A stretch of DNA of 39,490 nucleotides from CAUTUX01 sp963532875 (GTDB lineage Bacteria; Bacillota; Clostridia; Christensenellales; CAG-917). The DNA is taken from assembly GCA_963532875.1 (NCBI GenBank), contig CAUSLO010000007.1, forward strand, positions 1 to 39,490, in the 5' to 3' direction. A model generated the notes under the pieces. It made no database searches and had not been told where the DNA came from. It was given only the letters and a program-made list of their open reading frames with translations. Shown in pieces: positions 1-8,360 of the stretch (within the stretch, counting starts at the first letter, position 1; every line of letters starts with the position of its first letter). A program made the translations under genes and the position numbers.

Positions 1-199
1 ATTGTGGCAAGTCTCCTTTGTATGTCTCTTTATTAATTACAATTTGAATTGACTTAAAACAAGTTCCATCATTAACTGCCAAAAATGCCATATTCTTGCT
101 GTCTCTTACAGATCTAATCCATCCTGCAATTTCAACCTTTTTACCTAGGAATGATTTCCCATCTGAAATTATTTTTGATATGTCGATAAAGTTGTTCAT
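1..199 (-). CDS. asnS: Asparagine--tRNA ligase, N-terminal part (gene continues off the left edge)
   Basis: About 66 N-terminal codons of a class IIb aminoacyl-tRNA synthetase, which charges tRNA-Asn in the cytoplasm. The start is the ATG at 199-197, preceded by an AGAGG Shine-Dalgarno at about 204-208. The visible protein begins MNNFIDISKII and contains the OB-fold anticodon-binding signature VEIAGWIRSVRDSKNMAF followed by NDGTCFKSIQIV, which fits AsnS better than AspS or LysS (the R-x-x-R-D-S-K-N and N-D-G-x-C pattern). The catalytic domain lies outside the window. It sits downstream of a small ORF and hemZ on the same strand but probably has its own promoter, since a 130-bp AT-rich gap separates it. 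The assignment as AsnS rests on the short OB fold only. Confidence 0.8.
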   Translation of the reverse strand, partial: MNNFIDISKIISDGKSFLGKKVEIAGWIRSVRDSKNMAFLAVNDGTCFKSIQIVINKETYKGDLPQ

Positions 200-234
200 T
201 TGACCTCTTTTTTTAATATATTAATAAATTTATA

Positions 235-247
235 TAGTATTATACTA
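235..247 (-). promoter_or_regulatory. Palindrome over the probable -10 of asnS
   Basis: A perfect 6-bp-arm palindrome, TAGTAT-T-ATACTA, lies 36 bp upstream of the asnS ATG. On the minus strand it contains a consensus TATAAT. No convincing -35 box is visible. The overlap of a symmetrical site with a -10 suggests a promoter with an operator, but in such AT-rich DNA it may be chance. Confidence 0.35.
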
Positions 248-333
248 CAAAACTATAACTGAGACCCCTAAAAATTTCTGATAATTTGGGAAATTTTGTA
301 TTATTTATTTAAATTGCTTGTCGAGTTTTAAAT

Positions 334-465
334 TTATTTACGTTGCAATTTTGAAAGTTCTTTTAGAAACATATGCTCTTCATATACTCTTTCGTATTCC
401 GCAGGATCAATAAGTCGTTTCTCCTCATCGTGAACAATCTCAATATTTTCTGGTTTTTGCCTCAT
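334..465 (-). CDS. Small hypothetical protein, 43 residues
   Basis: An ORF of 43 codons plus stop between hemZ and asnS. It reads MRQKPENIEIVHDEEKRL, then IDPAEYERVYEEHMFLKELS, then KLQRK. The ATG at 465-463 follows a good Shine-Dalgarno (GGTGAGG, 5 nt spacing). The protein is highly charged, lacks hydrophobic segments and is probably helical in its second half. I do not recognise the family. It lies 94 bp after the hemZ stop on the same strand, so it could be the last gene of the recJ-relA-hemZ unit. The ribosome-binding site and the charged, protein-like composition support it as real; shortness is the main doubt. Confidence 0.5.
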   Translation of the reverse strand: MRQKPENIEIVHDEEKRLIDPAEYERVYEEHMFLKELSKLQRK

Positions 466-559
466 CTATACCTCACCATTCCCCTCTATGTCCCAATAAA
501 TCTGTTATTTTCTATTTGCCACATTCTAAGATATCTCACTAATTTGACTAATAGATATT

Positions 560-1960
560 CTAATCCGACAAATTTAACCAATACGTCTGCTGATTATTAT
601 ATATTTCATCTATTCTATTTATGTAATCATATGGATTCTTAGCGTGTGGCAACCTAGTTATTAGGTTTTTGTCAAAATGTATTCGCTTTGATATTGCCCC
701 TGCTCCAAAGGCTATTATATTTGTCTGTTCTTCCATGATATCTATATTGTATAGGCATTCCGTGCCAACTTTTGCATATCCGACATTTTCAAGACTTCCA
801 CCTGTATACTTTTGTCTATACATATAGTATGGAATGTATTCCGCCCTGTTTAGCGTGCATTGTGAATAATCAATCATTTTATTTGCCAAATTGTCATCTT
901 CAAGACTCATGCGTCCTTCAATCTCCGATGCTCTTTTTTTATACAGTGTGTGAATTGTAATATTATCTGGGTTGTAGTAAATGGTTTTATCTAGTGAATA
1001 TTTAAAGTCATAAAAAGTCTCTTCTGGCAACATGGCAATTAAATCCATATTTATTAAAAACCTATCTCTAGCCAATTTGTATGCCCTATCTATATCGTAT
1101 GAGTTATGTAGGCGACCTATTGTTTTCAGTGTGCGGTCGTTAAATGTTTGAGGATTGATAGAAATTCTATTTACTCCTTCTTCAGATAACATTGAAAGCA
1201 TCTCTTCTGTTATTGTCTCTGGTCTACCCGCTTCAACGGTGAATTCCTGGTGTTCCTTCGGAAGTGCTCTAATTATTTGTTGCAACTGGTTAATTGGCAA
1301 TGCTGTTGGTGTTCCTCCGCCTATATATACTGATCTAACATTACCTCTATTCTTTTTAATTATTTCTGGCAACAAAGACAACTCTCGAATTAAACATGAA
1401 ACATATGGGTCTACCAAGTGCTTTGTTCTTTCTAATGGCTCAGATACAAAAGTACAATATTTACATTTACTTGGACAGAACGGAATGAAAATAAATATAT
1501 CATACTCGTCCTTTTTACTTAGTATTGGATTTTGTATATCAACTATTGACTTTACCAAATCAACTTTCTTATCAATTACTGAGAAAACATTTGTAAATGT
1601 GTCTCGTGCGGACTTACCCAAATCTCGATATAGTTTTGTTGGTCTTATTCCTGTTAAACAACCGTATGGTAAATTGATTCGGGTTAAATATGCAAGGACG
1701 TTATATATTGCAACCTTGAGATATATTTTAATATTCCTCTTTATTTCTATCTCGTCGTTTCCTTCAATTTTATACGTATATACCTTTTTAAAATTTTCAA
1801 AAAAATCAGACTTGAATTCTGCTCTAAGAATTCCGTTTTCATATTTGTAATCAAGGTCTATATTGAGATCCCCTTCGTATCTTGGCTCGAAAAGTCTGAC
1901 AAGTTCTAAAAGATCATTTTCGTATTCTTTATTCTGGATCGTAAGATGCAAACTGGTCAA
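560..1960 (-). CDS. hemZ: HemZ-type radical SAM oxidoreductase (coproporphyrinogen III dehydrogenase family)
   Basis: Radical SAM protein of about 466 residues. The 4Fe-4S motif CPSKCKYC (Cys-x3-Cys-x2-Cys) follows the strand FIFIPF, and the SAM-binding YIGGGTPT motif comes about 40 residues later. The upstream GIRPTKL motif and the N-terminal extension are typical of Firmicutes HemZ rather than plain HemN/HemW. The family is annotated as oxygen-independent coproporphyrinogen III dehydrogenase; some members may have other roles, and no other heme gene is in view. An ATG at 1981 would overlap the upstream hydrolase by 53 bp and lacks a Shine-Dalgarno. I prefer the TTG at 1960, which has GAGAGGGAG about 10 nt upstream and starts where the family's first strand begins (SLHLTIQN). 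It follows recJ, relA and an MBL hydrolase, a common clostridial order. Confidence 0.85.
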   Translation of the reverse strand: MTSLHLTIQNKEYENDLLELVRLFEPRYEGDLNIDLDYKYENGILRAEFKSDFFENFKKVYTYKIEGNDEIEIKRNIKIYLKVAIYNVLAYLTRINLPYGCLTGIRPTKLYRDLGKSARDTFTNVFSVIDKKVDLVKSIVDIQNPILSKKDEYDIFIFIPFCPSKCKYCTFVSEPLERTKHLVDPYVSCLIRELSLLPEIIKKNRGNVRSVYIGGGTPTALPINQLQQIIRALPKEHQEFTVEAGRPETITEEMLSMLSEEGVNRISINPQTFNDRTLKTIGRLHNSYDIDRAYKLARDRFLINMDLIAMLPEETFYDFKYSLDKTIYYNPDNITIHTLYKKRASEIEGRMSLEDDNLANKMIDYSQCTLNRAEYIPYYMYRQKYTGGSLENVGYAKVGTECLYNIDIMEEQTNIIAFGAGAISKRIHFDKNLITRLPHAKNPYDYINRIDEIYNNQQTYWLNLSD

Positions 1961-2573
1961 ACTTGCTATGCTCCCTCTCATGTTCTACTGTTGTACTATT
2001 TCCATGCCCTGGAAAGATTCTATAGTTTTTATCTAGGTCGCAGAAAATTCTTGATATACTTCTTATCATTGCTGGAAGATTTCCTGTTGGAAAGTTAGTT
2101 GCTCCTATGCCGTGGTAGAACAAAGTATCTCCTGAAAACATATAATCCTCAAGCATGACAATCATTGATCCAGCCGTGTGTCCAGGGGTACTCATGAATT
2201 TCGTTTTCATACCGCATATATCCATTTCTTTAGTGTCTTCAATAGTTATGTCTACTTTAAATTGTCTAACTGTCTCTCCATTCTGATATGCAAGATTCGT
2301 CTTGTCTGAAATCATATGTATATCTTCTTTGTGCATTATTACTAGAGCATTAGGATATAAATCTAAGAAATCTGCAACTCCGCAAATGTGGTCAAAGTGT
2401 CCATGCGTTAAAATTATATATCTTATTTTGATGTTATTTCTTTTTATATATGAAAGTATATCTTCCGTGCACTCCCCGACGTCTAAAATAAAGCCTTCTC
2501 TTGTGTCTTCGTCAAAGCATATATACGTGTTGGTATACATTCTCGTTGTTTCAAACTGTCTTATAGATATCAT
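1929..2573 (-). CDS. MBL-fold metallo-hydrolase, glyoxalase II-like
   Basis: A 214-residue cytoplasmic metallo-beta-lactamase-fold protein. Metal-binding motifs are intact: THGHFDH (His57, His59, Asp61, His62), His132 in TPGHTAGS, Asp149 in FSGDT and His190 in FPGHG. This is the compact single-domain form often annotated as hydroxyacylglutathione hydrolase-like; the thioester substrate in this organism is unknown. The ATG overlaps the relA stop as ATGA, so it is translationally coupled to relA. The same hydrolase commonly sits between relA and hemZ in Clostridia. The dtd gene that often accompanies it is absent. Confidence 0.9.
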   Translation of the reverse strand: MISIRQFETTRMYTNTYICFDEDTREGFILDVGECTEDILSYIKRNNIKIRYIILTHGHFDHICGVADFLDLYPNALVIMHKEDIHMISDKTNLAYQNGETVRQFKVDITIEDTKEMDICGMKTKFMSTPGHTAGSMIVMLEDYMFSGDTLFYHGIGATNFPTGNLPAMIRSISRIFCDLDKNYRIFPGHGNSTTVEHEREHSKFDQFASYDPE

Positions 2574-4699
2574 CTTCTAACCTCTATTACACCTTTTATT
2601 GTTTCAATTTTTCTTATGATCTTATCCAACTCATCCGTATTGTGAATCTGTACGCTCATAGAAATTTCTGTTACTTGATCTTTATCATAATTTCTTAACG
2701 TCGCAGAATGAATTGGAACTTTTAAGTTAGACACTACGGTTGTTACTGCAGAAGCCAATCCTATTTGCTTTTCGGCTTTAATCGTGATTGTTGAGTAGAA
2801 ACTGTCCATTGCCTTTACATCCCACTCTGCCTTTATTAATCTTGATTCTTCCATGCCTTTTACATTGTGGCAATCTTTACGATGCACAGATACTCCTTTG
2901 CCTCTTGAAACATACCCGATGATATCGTTACCTGGTACTGGCGTGCAACACTGAGCAAGCCTAACTGCAAAGTTTGCACTTCCATTAATTAGGATTCCGC
3001 TCTTAGATTTTTTAGATTCTGTTTTCTTTTCTTTAACGTCAAATATGGTTGTTGGATTTTGCTGCTTAAAATGTTCTATTAGCCGCGATAAAACTTGATT
3101 CGCTGAAATTCCGCCATATCCAATTGCTGCATACAAATCATCTTCTTCGCTAAAGGATTGTTTCTGAAGTATCTGCAAAACAGCCTCTTGAGCCCATAAA
3201 TCACTCAAGATGTACCCCCTTCGCTTACTTTCTCTTTCTAACATCTCCTTTCCACGGTTGATATTCTCTTCCTTCATCTCCTTTTTGAAGAAGGCTCTTA
3301 TCTTAGATTTTGCAGATGCTGTACGTACAAAATTAAGCCAATCAAAACTTGGTCCTTTACTTGTTGGGGACGTTATTATCTCAACGATGTCACCTGTTTG
3401 TAACTTATGAGTCAGTGGAACAATCTTTTTATTCAGTCTTGCCCCTATGCACGAATTTCCCACCGCTGAGTGTATTTTATATGCAAGGTCAATTGGTGTT
3501 GATCCAACTGGCAAATCGTATACGTCGCCCTTTGGTGTAAATACAAATACTTCATCATCAAAGACATTGATTTTAACAGCGTCCATAAATTCTTCTGCTC
3601 CACCAATATCTCGCTGTGCTTCAACAACTTCACGTAGCCAACGCACTTTGCTATCTAGTTCTGTCTCTCCTACGCCTTTGCCTTCCTTGTATTTCCAGTG
3701 TGCAGCAATTCCATATTCTGCAATTGCGTGCATTTCATGTGTTCGTATTTGTATTTCAAATGTTTCGTTGAATTCTGTTAATACTGTTGTGTGTAGGGAC
3801 TGATAGTTGTTTGCTTTAGGCATTGCAATATAGTCTTTAAACCTTCCAGGAATTGGTTTCCACATTGTGTGTATTGCCCCCAACATCGTGTAACAATCTT
3901 TGACTGAATCAACGATTATTCTAACGGCTAAGAGATCATAGATTTCATCTATACCTATATTGTTCTTTATCATTTTTTTATATACAGAATAAAAGTGTTT
4001 TGGTCTTCCGTTTACTTCTCCCTTAATGCCAACTTCATCAAGTTTGTTTTTTATTCTGTTACTTACTATCTCAAGAAATCCTTGTCTCTCACTTCTTGTC
4101 TTCATAACTCCAGAAGTTACTTCTTTATATTTATCTGGCATTAGGTATTTCATGGCAGTATCTTCTAGTTCGCATTTAAAAAATGATATACCAAGTCTTC
4201 CTGCCAAAGGTGCATAAATGTCTAAAGTTTCCCTCGCTATGTATTGTTGTTTCTCTGGTGGTAGGTATTGCAGAGATCTCATATTGTGCAACCTATCTGC
4301 TAACTTGATAATGATAACTCTCAAGTCTTTTGCCATGGCTAAGAATATCTTTCGGAAATTTTCGGCTTGTTGCTCTTGTTTGTTCACGAATTGTAGTTTT
4401 TCAAGTTTCGTTACCCCTTCTACCAACTCAAAGATTTCATCTCCGAATTCTCGTCTAAGTTCATCCGCACCAACTACTGTATCCTCAAGGACGTCATGTA
4501 GAAACGCAGCAATTATTGTCGATGCATCAAAGCCAAAGTCTGCAAGAATACTGACGACCTCACATGGGTGTATGAAGTAATCCTCACCTGAAACTCTCTT
4601 TTGTCCCAAATGGGCACTATATGCAAAATCGTATGCCTTCTTGATTTGAGAATATCTCTCTGGATAATTTTTTCTAAGTTTTAATAACAATTCACTCAT
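2570..4699 (-). CDS. relA: Bifunctional (p)ppGpp synthetase/hydrolase, RelA/SpoT (Rel)
   Basis: A 709-residue long RSH enzyme that makes and degrades the alarmone (p)ppGpp from GTP/GDP and ATP. Domains in order: the HD hydrolase domain with HDVLEDT at residues 68-74; the synthetase domain (about 200-350) with RFKDYIAMPKANNYQSLHT; a TGS domain (about 395-455, VFVFTPKGDVYDLP); a zinc-finger/helical region with two adjacent Cys in AQCCTPVPG; and a C-terminal ACT domain (about 635-709). An intact HD motif implies hydrolase activity, as in the single bifunctional Rel of Firmicutes. The ATG overlaps the recJ stop by 4 bp (ATGA), and its own stop overlaps the next gene the same way. The apt gene that often precedes relA is missing. 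Confidence 0.97.
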   Translation of the reverse strand: MSELLLKLRKNYPERYSQIKKAYDFAYSAHLGQKRVSGEDYFIHPCEVVSILADFGFDASTIIAAFLHDVLEDTVVGADELRREFGDEIFELVEGVTKLEKLQFVNKQEQQAENFRKIFLAMAKDLRVIIIKLADRLHNMRSLQYLPPEKQQYIARETLDIYAPLAGRLGISFFKCELEDTAMKYLMPDKYKEVTSGVMKTRSERQGFLEIVSNRIKNKLDEVGIKGEVNGRPKHFYSVYKKMIKNNIGIDEIYDLLAVRIIVDSVKDCYTMLGAIHTMWKPIPGRFKDYIAMPKANNYQSLHTTVLTEFNETFEIQIRTHEMHAIAEYGIAAHWKYKEGKGVGETELDSKVRWLREVVEAQRDIGGAEEFMDAVKINVFDDEVFVFTPKGDVYDLPVGSTPIDLAYKIHSAVGNSCIGARLNKKIVPLTHKLQTGDIVEIITSPTSKGPSFDWLNFVRTASAKSKIRAFFKKEMKEENINRGKEMLERESKRRGYILSDLWAQEAVLQILQKQSFSEEDDLYAAIGYGGISANQVLSRLIEHFKQQNPTTIFDVKEKKTESKKSKSGILINGSANFAVRLAQCCTPVPGNDIIGYVSRGKGVSVHRKDCHNVKGMEESRLIKAEWDVKAMDSFYSTITIKAEKQIGLASAVTTVVSNLKVPIHSATLRNYDKDQVTEISMSVQIHNTDELDKIIRKIETIKGVIEVRR

Positions 4700-6975
4700 G
4701 ACTTTAAATTTTTATATATTGCGGATTTCTCCCACTCAACTGCTTTTTTCTCAATAATTATATTTTTCTTTTCTAGGGTTATAAGTCCTATCTCTAACAT
4801 AATATTACATACTATACGGAAGTTTCTATAGTTAACTTTTGATTGAGAATTAACTACCTTGTATAGACTTTTGATATCGTAAACTTGTCTGTTACCAGAT
4901 CCTAACAACTGAATCTTTGAGGCAATTTCTCTTAATTCGTTATCTGAAATGCTCGGTGGGGATACCACTTCGCCCTCTAAAAGCCATGTTTTTACGTAGT
5001 CTGGGATTTGATATATATACCCAAGAGACATTGGAGTTTTCATGAAGACAACGTTTTTATAGTATTTAAAATCAAAATTTTCCCATGGTGCGATTACTAC
5101 TGAAGTAATTGGAAGCATATTTGTGTTACTTAAAAATCTATATGGCAACCCCTTGATTATTTCGTTCTTACAGTCTTCGTACTCAGATAGCGAATTAAAA
5201 ACAAATAGATTCCCTAACCCTACTTTTGCTAATCCCTCCACACCTTTCTCAGATATTTTATCTACTTCAATATTGTTGTAACTTTTCAATTGATGCAAAT
5301 TTAACACATCATATTCTTCATCAGTCATATCTGTACTTAATACATTGAGGCTTACTATATTCCCCTGCAGTCTAGATGTGCCACCGTATTCATTGAAGTC
5401 GCAATATATTTTATACTCCGCATCAAACTTGCCCATATCTTTCAAATATGAATATTTACTGAATCCAATTAAATCAATCTTGTCTCCCTTGCTCTTTACA
5501 TGTTCACTGATAGAAATTTGTTCAAATTCAACGTTCTCGGCGTGTAGGATAAATCTTGGTTTAGGATTCCCCATTCCTGTTGGTTCTAGGTATTTTAAGT
5601 CCGCTATGTATTGTTTTGTATTAGCGTCAAGAGTTAAAATTTCTTCATTGTCTTGTTGCCTAAATGCGTGCTGTGTATATTTTGACATTACAATCTCATT
5701 TATTCGTTTTCTAAACTCTGCAAAATTATCTTGCGTGATCGTTACTCCTGCCGCCATTGAGTGCCCACCAAATGCTATGCATAACTCAGTTACTTCACTT
5801 AGGCATTCATGCAGGTTGACCTCTGGAATGCTTCTGGCTGAGCCTTTAAGAATACCGTCCTTTGATTGGAATAAGATAACTGGTAGGTGAAACATTTCAC
5901 ATATCTTTGATGAAGCAATTCCTATTACTCCTGAGTCCCAATCTTCACCATATAGGACGATTATTTGCTCTTTATTGAAATCTATATGCTTGATTGACTC
6001 TAGGGCAGATTTAATTACAATCTCACATAACTCCTGCCTCTTTTGGTTTAACGCATCTAATTCTTTTGCTCGTGTGATAATTAAGAAAAAATCATCTTCT
6101 AAGAATAACTCAACCGCTTTGCTTGGATCACTCATTCGCCCACTTGCGTTTATCTTTGGAGCAATACGATATGAAATATCTTGAGCCTCTATTTTTTTTC
6201 CTTCTAGAAGGCACTTATAGCATTTGTCTCTCGCACATGTTGCTCTTCCATTAATTTGATCCAGTCCCTTCTTTGTTATGATTCTGTTGTCGGAAAGTAA
6301 CGGAACGACATCGGCAATTGTTGCTATGGCTACCAAGTCTAAGTATTTTTCTGCCTCCTTAATGCCAAACAATGCTTGAATAACCTTAAAGATTACTCCT
6401 GCTCCGCAGTATTCATAGAATCCTTTCTTTTCAACTTTTGGGTTAAGAACAGTACATTTTGGCAATACATCTCCTGGTTCATGATGGTCGGTTATAATTA
6501 CCTCAACGCCTTTTTCTTTTAAGTACTCAACTTCTTCAACTGCTGTTACGCCACAATCAACTGTTATAAACAAATCGGGTTTCCATCTACCAATTGCCTT
6601 GTTTATACTTTCTTTTGTTAAACCATACCCATCTTCTCTCTTTGGCAAATGATATTTGATATCTAATTTATCTTTAAGTGCTAGCATTAAAATAGACGTT
6701 GCACATATTCCATCACAATCGTAGTCTCCAAAGACCATTACTCGTTGCTTTAAGGCGATTGCTAACTTCAGTCTTTCGACAACTTCCTTCATATTATTTA
6801 TTTCATATGGGTTAATTAAATTAGACAAATCAGGACGCATAAAGTTGTCTATCTCGTCCAAAGCGATTCCACGACTTAGAAGCAATTCCACAAATGCGTA
6901 CGTAACTCCGTACTTACTTACAAACTCCCAAATCTTATTTGTGTCTACATCTTTTCTTCCATTTTTTTCTTCCAT
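4696..6975 (-). CDS. recJ: Single-stranded-DNA-specific exonuclease RecJ
   Basis: A 759-residue 5'-3' ssDNA exonuclease of recombination and base-excision repair. The DHH core is intact: DYDCDG at 84-89 and DHH at 163-165. The DHHA1 motif GGHSMAAG lies at 403-410, followed by an OB-type region and the extra C-terminal domain of Firmicutes RecJ, which explains the length. The start at 6975 has an AGAGG Shine-Dalgarno 5 nt upstream. It is the first gene of the recJ-relA-MBL-hemZ run and is divergent from the YfcE-type gene, with an 88-bp shared promoter region. Confidence 0.95.
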   Translation of the reverse strand: MEEKNGRKDVDTNKIWEFVSKYGVTYAFVELLLSRGIALDEIDNFMRPDLSNLINPYEINNMKEVVERLKLAIALKQRVMVFGDYDCDGICATSILMLALKDKLDIKYHLPKREDGYGLTKESINKAIGRWKPDLFITVDCGVTAVEEVEYLKEKGVEVIITDHHEPGDVLPKCTVLNPKVEKKGFYEYCGAGVIFKVIQALFGIKEAEKYLDLVAIATIADVVPLLSDNRIITKKGLDQINGRATCARDKCYKCLLEGKKIEAQDISYRIAPKINASGRMSDPSKAVELFLEDDFFLIITRAKELDALNQKRQELCEIVIKSALESIKHIDFNKEQIIVLYGEDWDSGVIGIASSKICEMFHLPVILFQSKDGILKGSARSIPEVNLHECLSEVTELCIAFGGHSMAAGVTITQDNFAEFRKRINEIVMSKYTQHAFRQQDNEEILTLDANTKQYIADLKYLEPTGMGNPKPRFILHAENVEFEQISISEHVKSKGDKIDLIGFSKYSYLKDMGKFDAEYKIYCDFNEYGGTSRLQGNIVSLNVLSTDMTDEEYDVLNLHQLKSYNNIEVDKISEKGVEGLAKVGLGNLFVFNSLSEYEDCKNEIIKGLPYRFLSNTNMLPITSVVIAPWENFDFKYYKNVVFMKTPMSLGYIYQIPDYVKTWLLEGEVVSPPSISDNELREIASKIQLLGSGNRQVYDIKSLYKVVNSQSKVNYRNFRIVCNIMLEIGLITLEKKNIIIEKKAVEWEKSAIYKNLKS

Positions 6976-6991
6976 TTTTCCTCTCGATTTA

Positions 6992-7019
6992 ATTGTATCA
7001 CATTAGTTGTTTTTCTTAA
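6992..7019 (-). promoter_or_regulatory. Probable recJ operon promoter
   Basis: On the minus strand an extended -10, TGA-TACAAT (-10 at 6997-6992), is preceded after 16 bp by TTAAGA (7019-7014), a 4/6 match to the -35 consensus. It lies about 17 bp upstream of the recJ ATG, with the Shine-Dalgarno between. Confidence 0.5.
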
Positions 7020-7028
7020 CTTTGCAAA

Positions 7029-7057
7029 TTGCAAAACCTAGGTTGAAACTGTATACT
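7029..7057 (+). promoter_or_regulatory. Promoter of the YfcE-type gene (putatively leaderless)
   Basis: TTGCAA (7029-7034), a 17-bp spacer and TATACT (7052-7057) form a good SigA-type promoter. The -10 ends exactly 6 nt before the ATG at 7064, so transcription should begin at or next to the start codon. No Shine-Dalgarno is present. Confidence 0.65.
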
Positions 7058-7063
7058 TTTTGT

Positions 7064-7621
7064 ATGAAATTATTTGTTGCTTCAGATATACATGGAGATG
7101 CAGTTAGTTTAAAAAAATTCTTTGCAGTTGTTGATAAGCATTTGGCTGAGGACAAAAACTGCAGAGTTATTCTATTAGGCGATACGTATAACCATGGGCC
7201 TAGGAATCCAATTCCAGAAGGATACTCACCCCAAGAAGTTGCTTTTACGCTAAACGCAGCAATGAACTTTTTGACGGTTATAAAAGGAAACTGTGATAGC
7301 GAAGTTGATGAAATGATTTCTAATTTTCCTATTATTCCTGACTTCCAAATGGATTGGGAAAATATAAATCTATATTTTACACACGGTCATAAGGTAAATA
7401 AAGATATGCCATATAAAAAGGTAGGAAATAAAAAAACCATTGTCCTACATGGGCACTTTCACATTCCAGCCATTGATGTCGTTGATGATATAACTTACAT
7501 ATGTGTAGGTTCGCTGGGAATGAATCCAAAAGGAACTCCAAAGTCATACTGCATAATCGACGAAACTAGTATTTCCATATATACTCTTGATGAGGAACTA
7601 ATTGACAAAATAGAATTTTAG
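7064..7621 (+). CDS. yfcE: Metallophosphoesterase, YfcE/MJ0936 family
   Basis: A 185-residue calcineurin-like phosphodiesterase. Metal-binding motifs are complete: SDIHGD near the N-terminus, LLGDTYNHGP, IKGNCDSE, FTHGHKV and HGHFHIPA. The family hydrolyses phosphodiesters in vitro; the natural substrate is usually unknown. The open frame extends 19 codons further upstream, but that part runs through the promoter and does not resemble the family, whereas MKLFVASDIHGD is the canonical N-terminus. It is divergent from recJ and convergent with the 7636-8328 gene. The mRNA may be leaderless (see promoter). Confidence 0.92.
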   Translation: MKLFVASDIHGDAVSLKKFFAVVDKHLAEDKNCRVILLGDTYNHGPRNPIPEGYSPQEVAFTLNAAMNFLTVIKGNCDSEVDEMISNFPIIPDFQMDWENINLYFTHGHKVNKDMPYKKVGNKKTIVLHGHFHIPAIDVVDDITYICVGSLGMNPKGTPKSYCIIDETSISIYTLDEELIDKIEF

Positions 7622-7629
7622 ATATTCTA
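7606..7629 (-). terminator. Weak possible terminator of the kor-thyA-folA unit
   Basis: On the minus strand TAGAAT, a 7-nt loop and ATTCTA are followed by TTTTG. The stem is only 6 bp and almost pure A/T, and it overlaps the last codons of the convergent gene. Confidence 0.3.
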
Positions 7630-7635
7630 ACCCGC

Positions 7636-8328
7636 TTAATTCGGCTTTTGCTCGGATTTGTCTACATCTGCAGTACCATCAATCAATACTGGCGTTTGTC
7701 TTACATAATATTTCTTTGAAGGAACTATCATAAATACTAAGAATAATGCCATAGGGATTGTGGTTAGCAAAATTACTAATAGTTTTAACCCCAGTGTCTT
7801 CTTTGGTACTGGCTTCTTAATGACAATCTTTTCGCCTTCTTTGATGTCATCTTTGTTAATAAATCCAACGAATGAACCTTTTTGATTAACAAGCCAAACA
7901 CAAACTTTTTCTTCGTTACCTTGCTGATGCCCTATGCGATACATTGTATATTTATCATCTGGGCTTACTGATATTTCTTCATCTATATTGATTCTTAATT
8001 TTGTGTTATTCTTAAGAACTACTTGTTTCTTGCTATCCATTCGTTCTATTAATGTTGTGTGTTCCTTCTTTACGTAAAATTCATCGTTACATTCAAATAA
8101 CTTTACTTTATAGTGTTCTGAATCATACTCGCCTATTTTTTCTACCAATGCGTCCTTGTCCATAACAACTTTAAACGATGGATCTCCTACCTTTCTCAGT
8201 ATGATTTCTGTGCTTTCATTCTCTGGGCGAACGTAGTCAGCATATGCATAATTCTTCGATCCTAATAGAAAGGAAAAAGCGATTAGAATAAATACCACTG
8301 CTACTATTAACTTCTTACTTTTTGTCAT
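7636..8328 (-). CDS. Hypothetical exported protein with C-terminal membrane anchor
   Basis: A 230-residue protein I cannot assign to a family. It has an N-terminal signal peptide (KKLIVAVVFILIAFSFLLG, then an Ala-rich cleavage region near YAYA), about 150 residues of charged, beta-rich extracytoplasmic domain, and a transmembrane helix near residues 182-203 (LKLLVILLTTIPMALFLVFM) followed by a short basic cytoplasmic tail. The segment VCVWLVNQKGSFVGFINKDD looks SH3-like. The ATG has no Shine-Dalgarno; TATAAT ends exactly 6 nt upstream, so it may be transcribed separately from folA as a leaderless message. Confidence 0.75.
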   Translation of the reverse strand: MTKSKKLIVAVVFILIAFSFLLGSKNYAYADYVRPENESTEIILRKVGDPSFKVVMDKDALVEKIGEYDSEHYKVKLFECNDEFYVKKEHTTLIERMDSKKQVVLKNNTKLRINIDEEISVSPDDKYTMYRIGHQQGNEEKVCVWLVNQKGSFVGFINKDDIKEGEKIVIKKPVPKKTLGLKLLVILLTTIPMALFLVFMIVPSKKYYVRQTPVLIDGTADVDKSEQKPN

Positions 8329-8334
8329 ACACTA

Positions 8335-8340
8335 ATTATA
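8335..8340 (-). promoter_or_regulatory. -10 hexamer 6 nt from the start codon of the exported-protein gene
   Basis: A consensus TATAAT on the minus strand, then TAGTGT, then ATG. No clear -35 is present. The spacing is identical to that at 7052-7064 and 37837-37830. Confidence 0.45.
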
Positions 8341-8360
8341 TACTAATTTATTTCTTACTT

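Noticed and set aside
271..297. AAAATTTC/GAAATTTT hairpin upstream of asnS as a terminator or riboswitch
   Set aside because: The stem is short and nearly all A/T, has no T-run on the transcribed strand, and no T-box motif is nearby.
1155..1850. Long open frame on the plus strand opposite hemZ, and similar long frames opposite relA, recJ, the giant genes and others
   Set aside because: They have no ribosome-binding sites, show Ser/Phe/Leu-rich compositions typical of antisense translation, and lie fully within well-supported genes.
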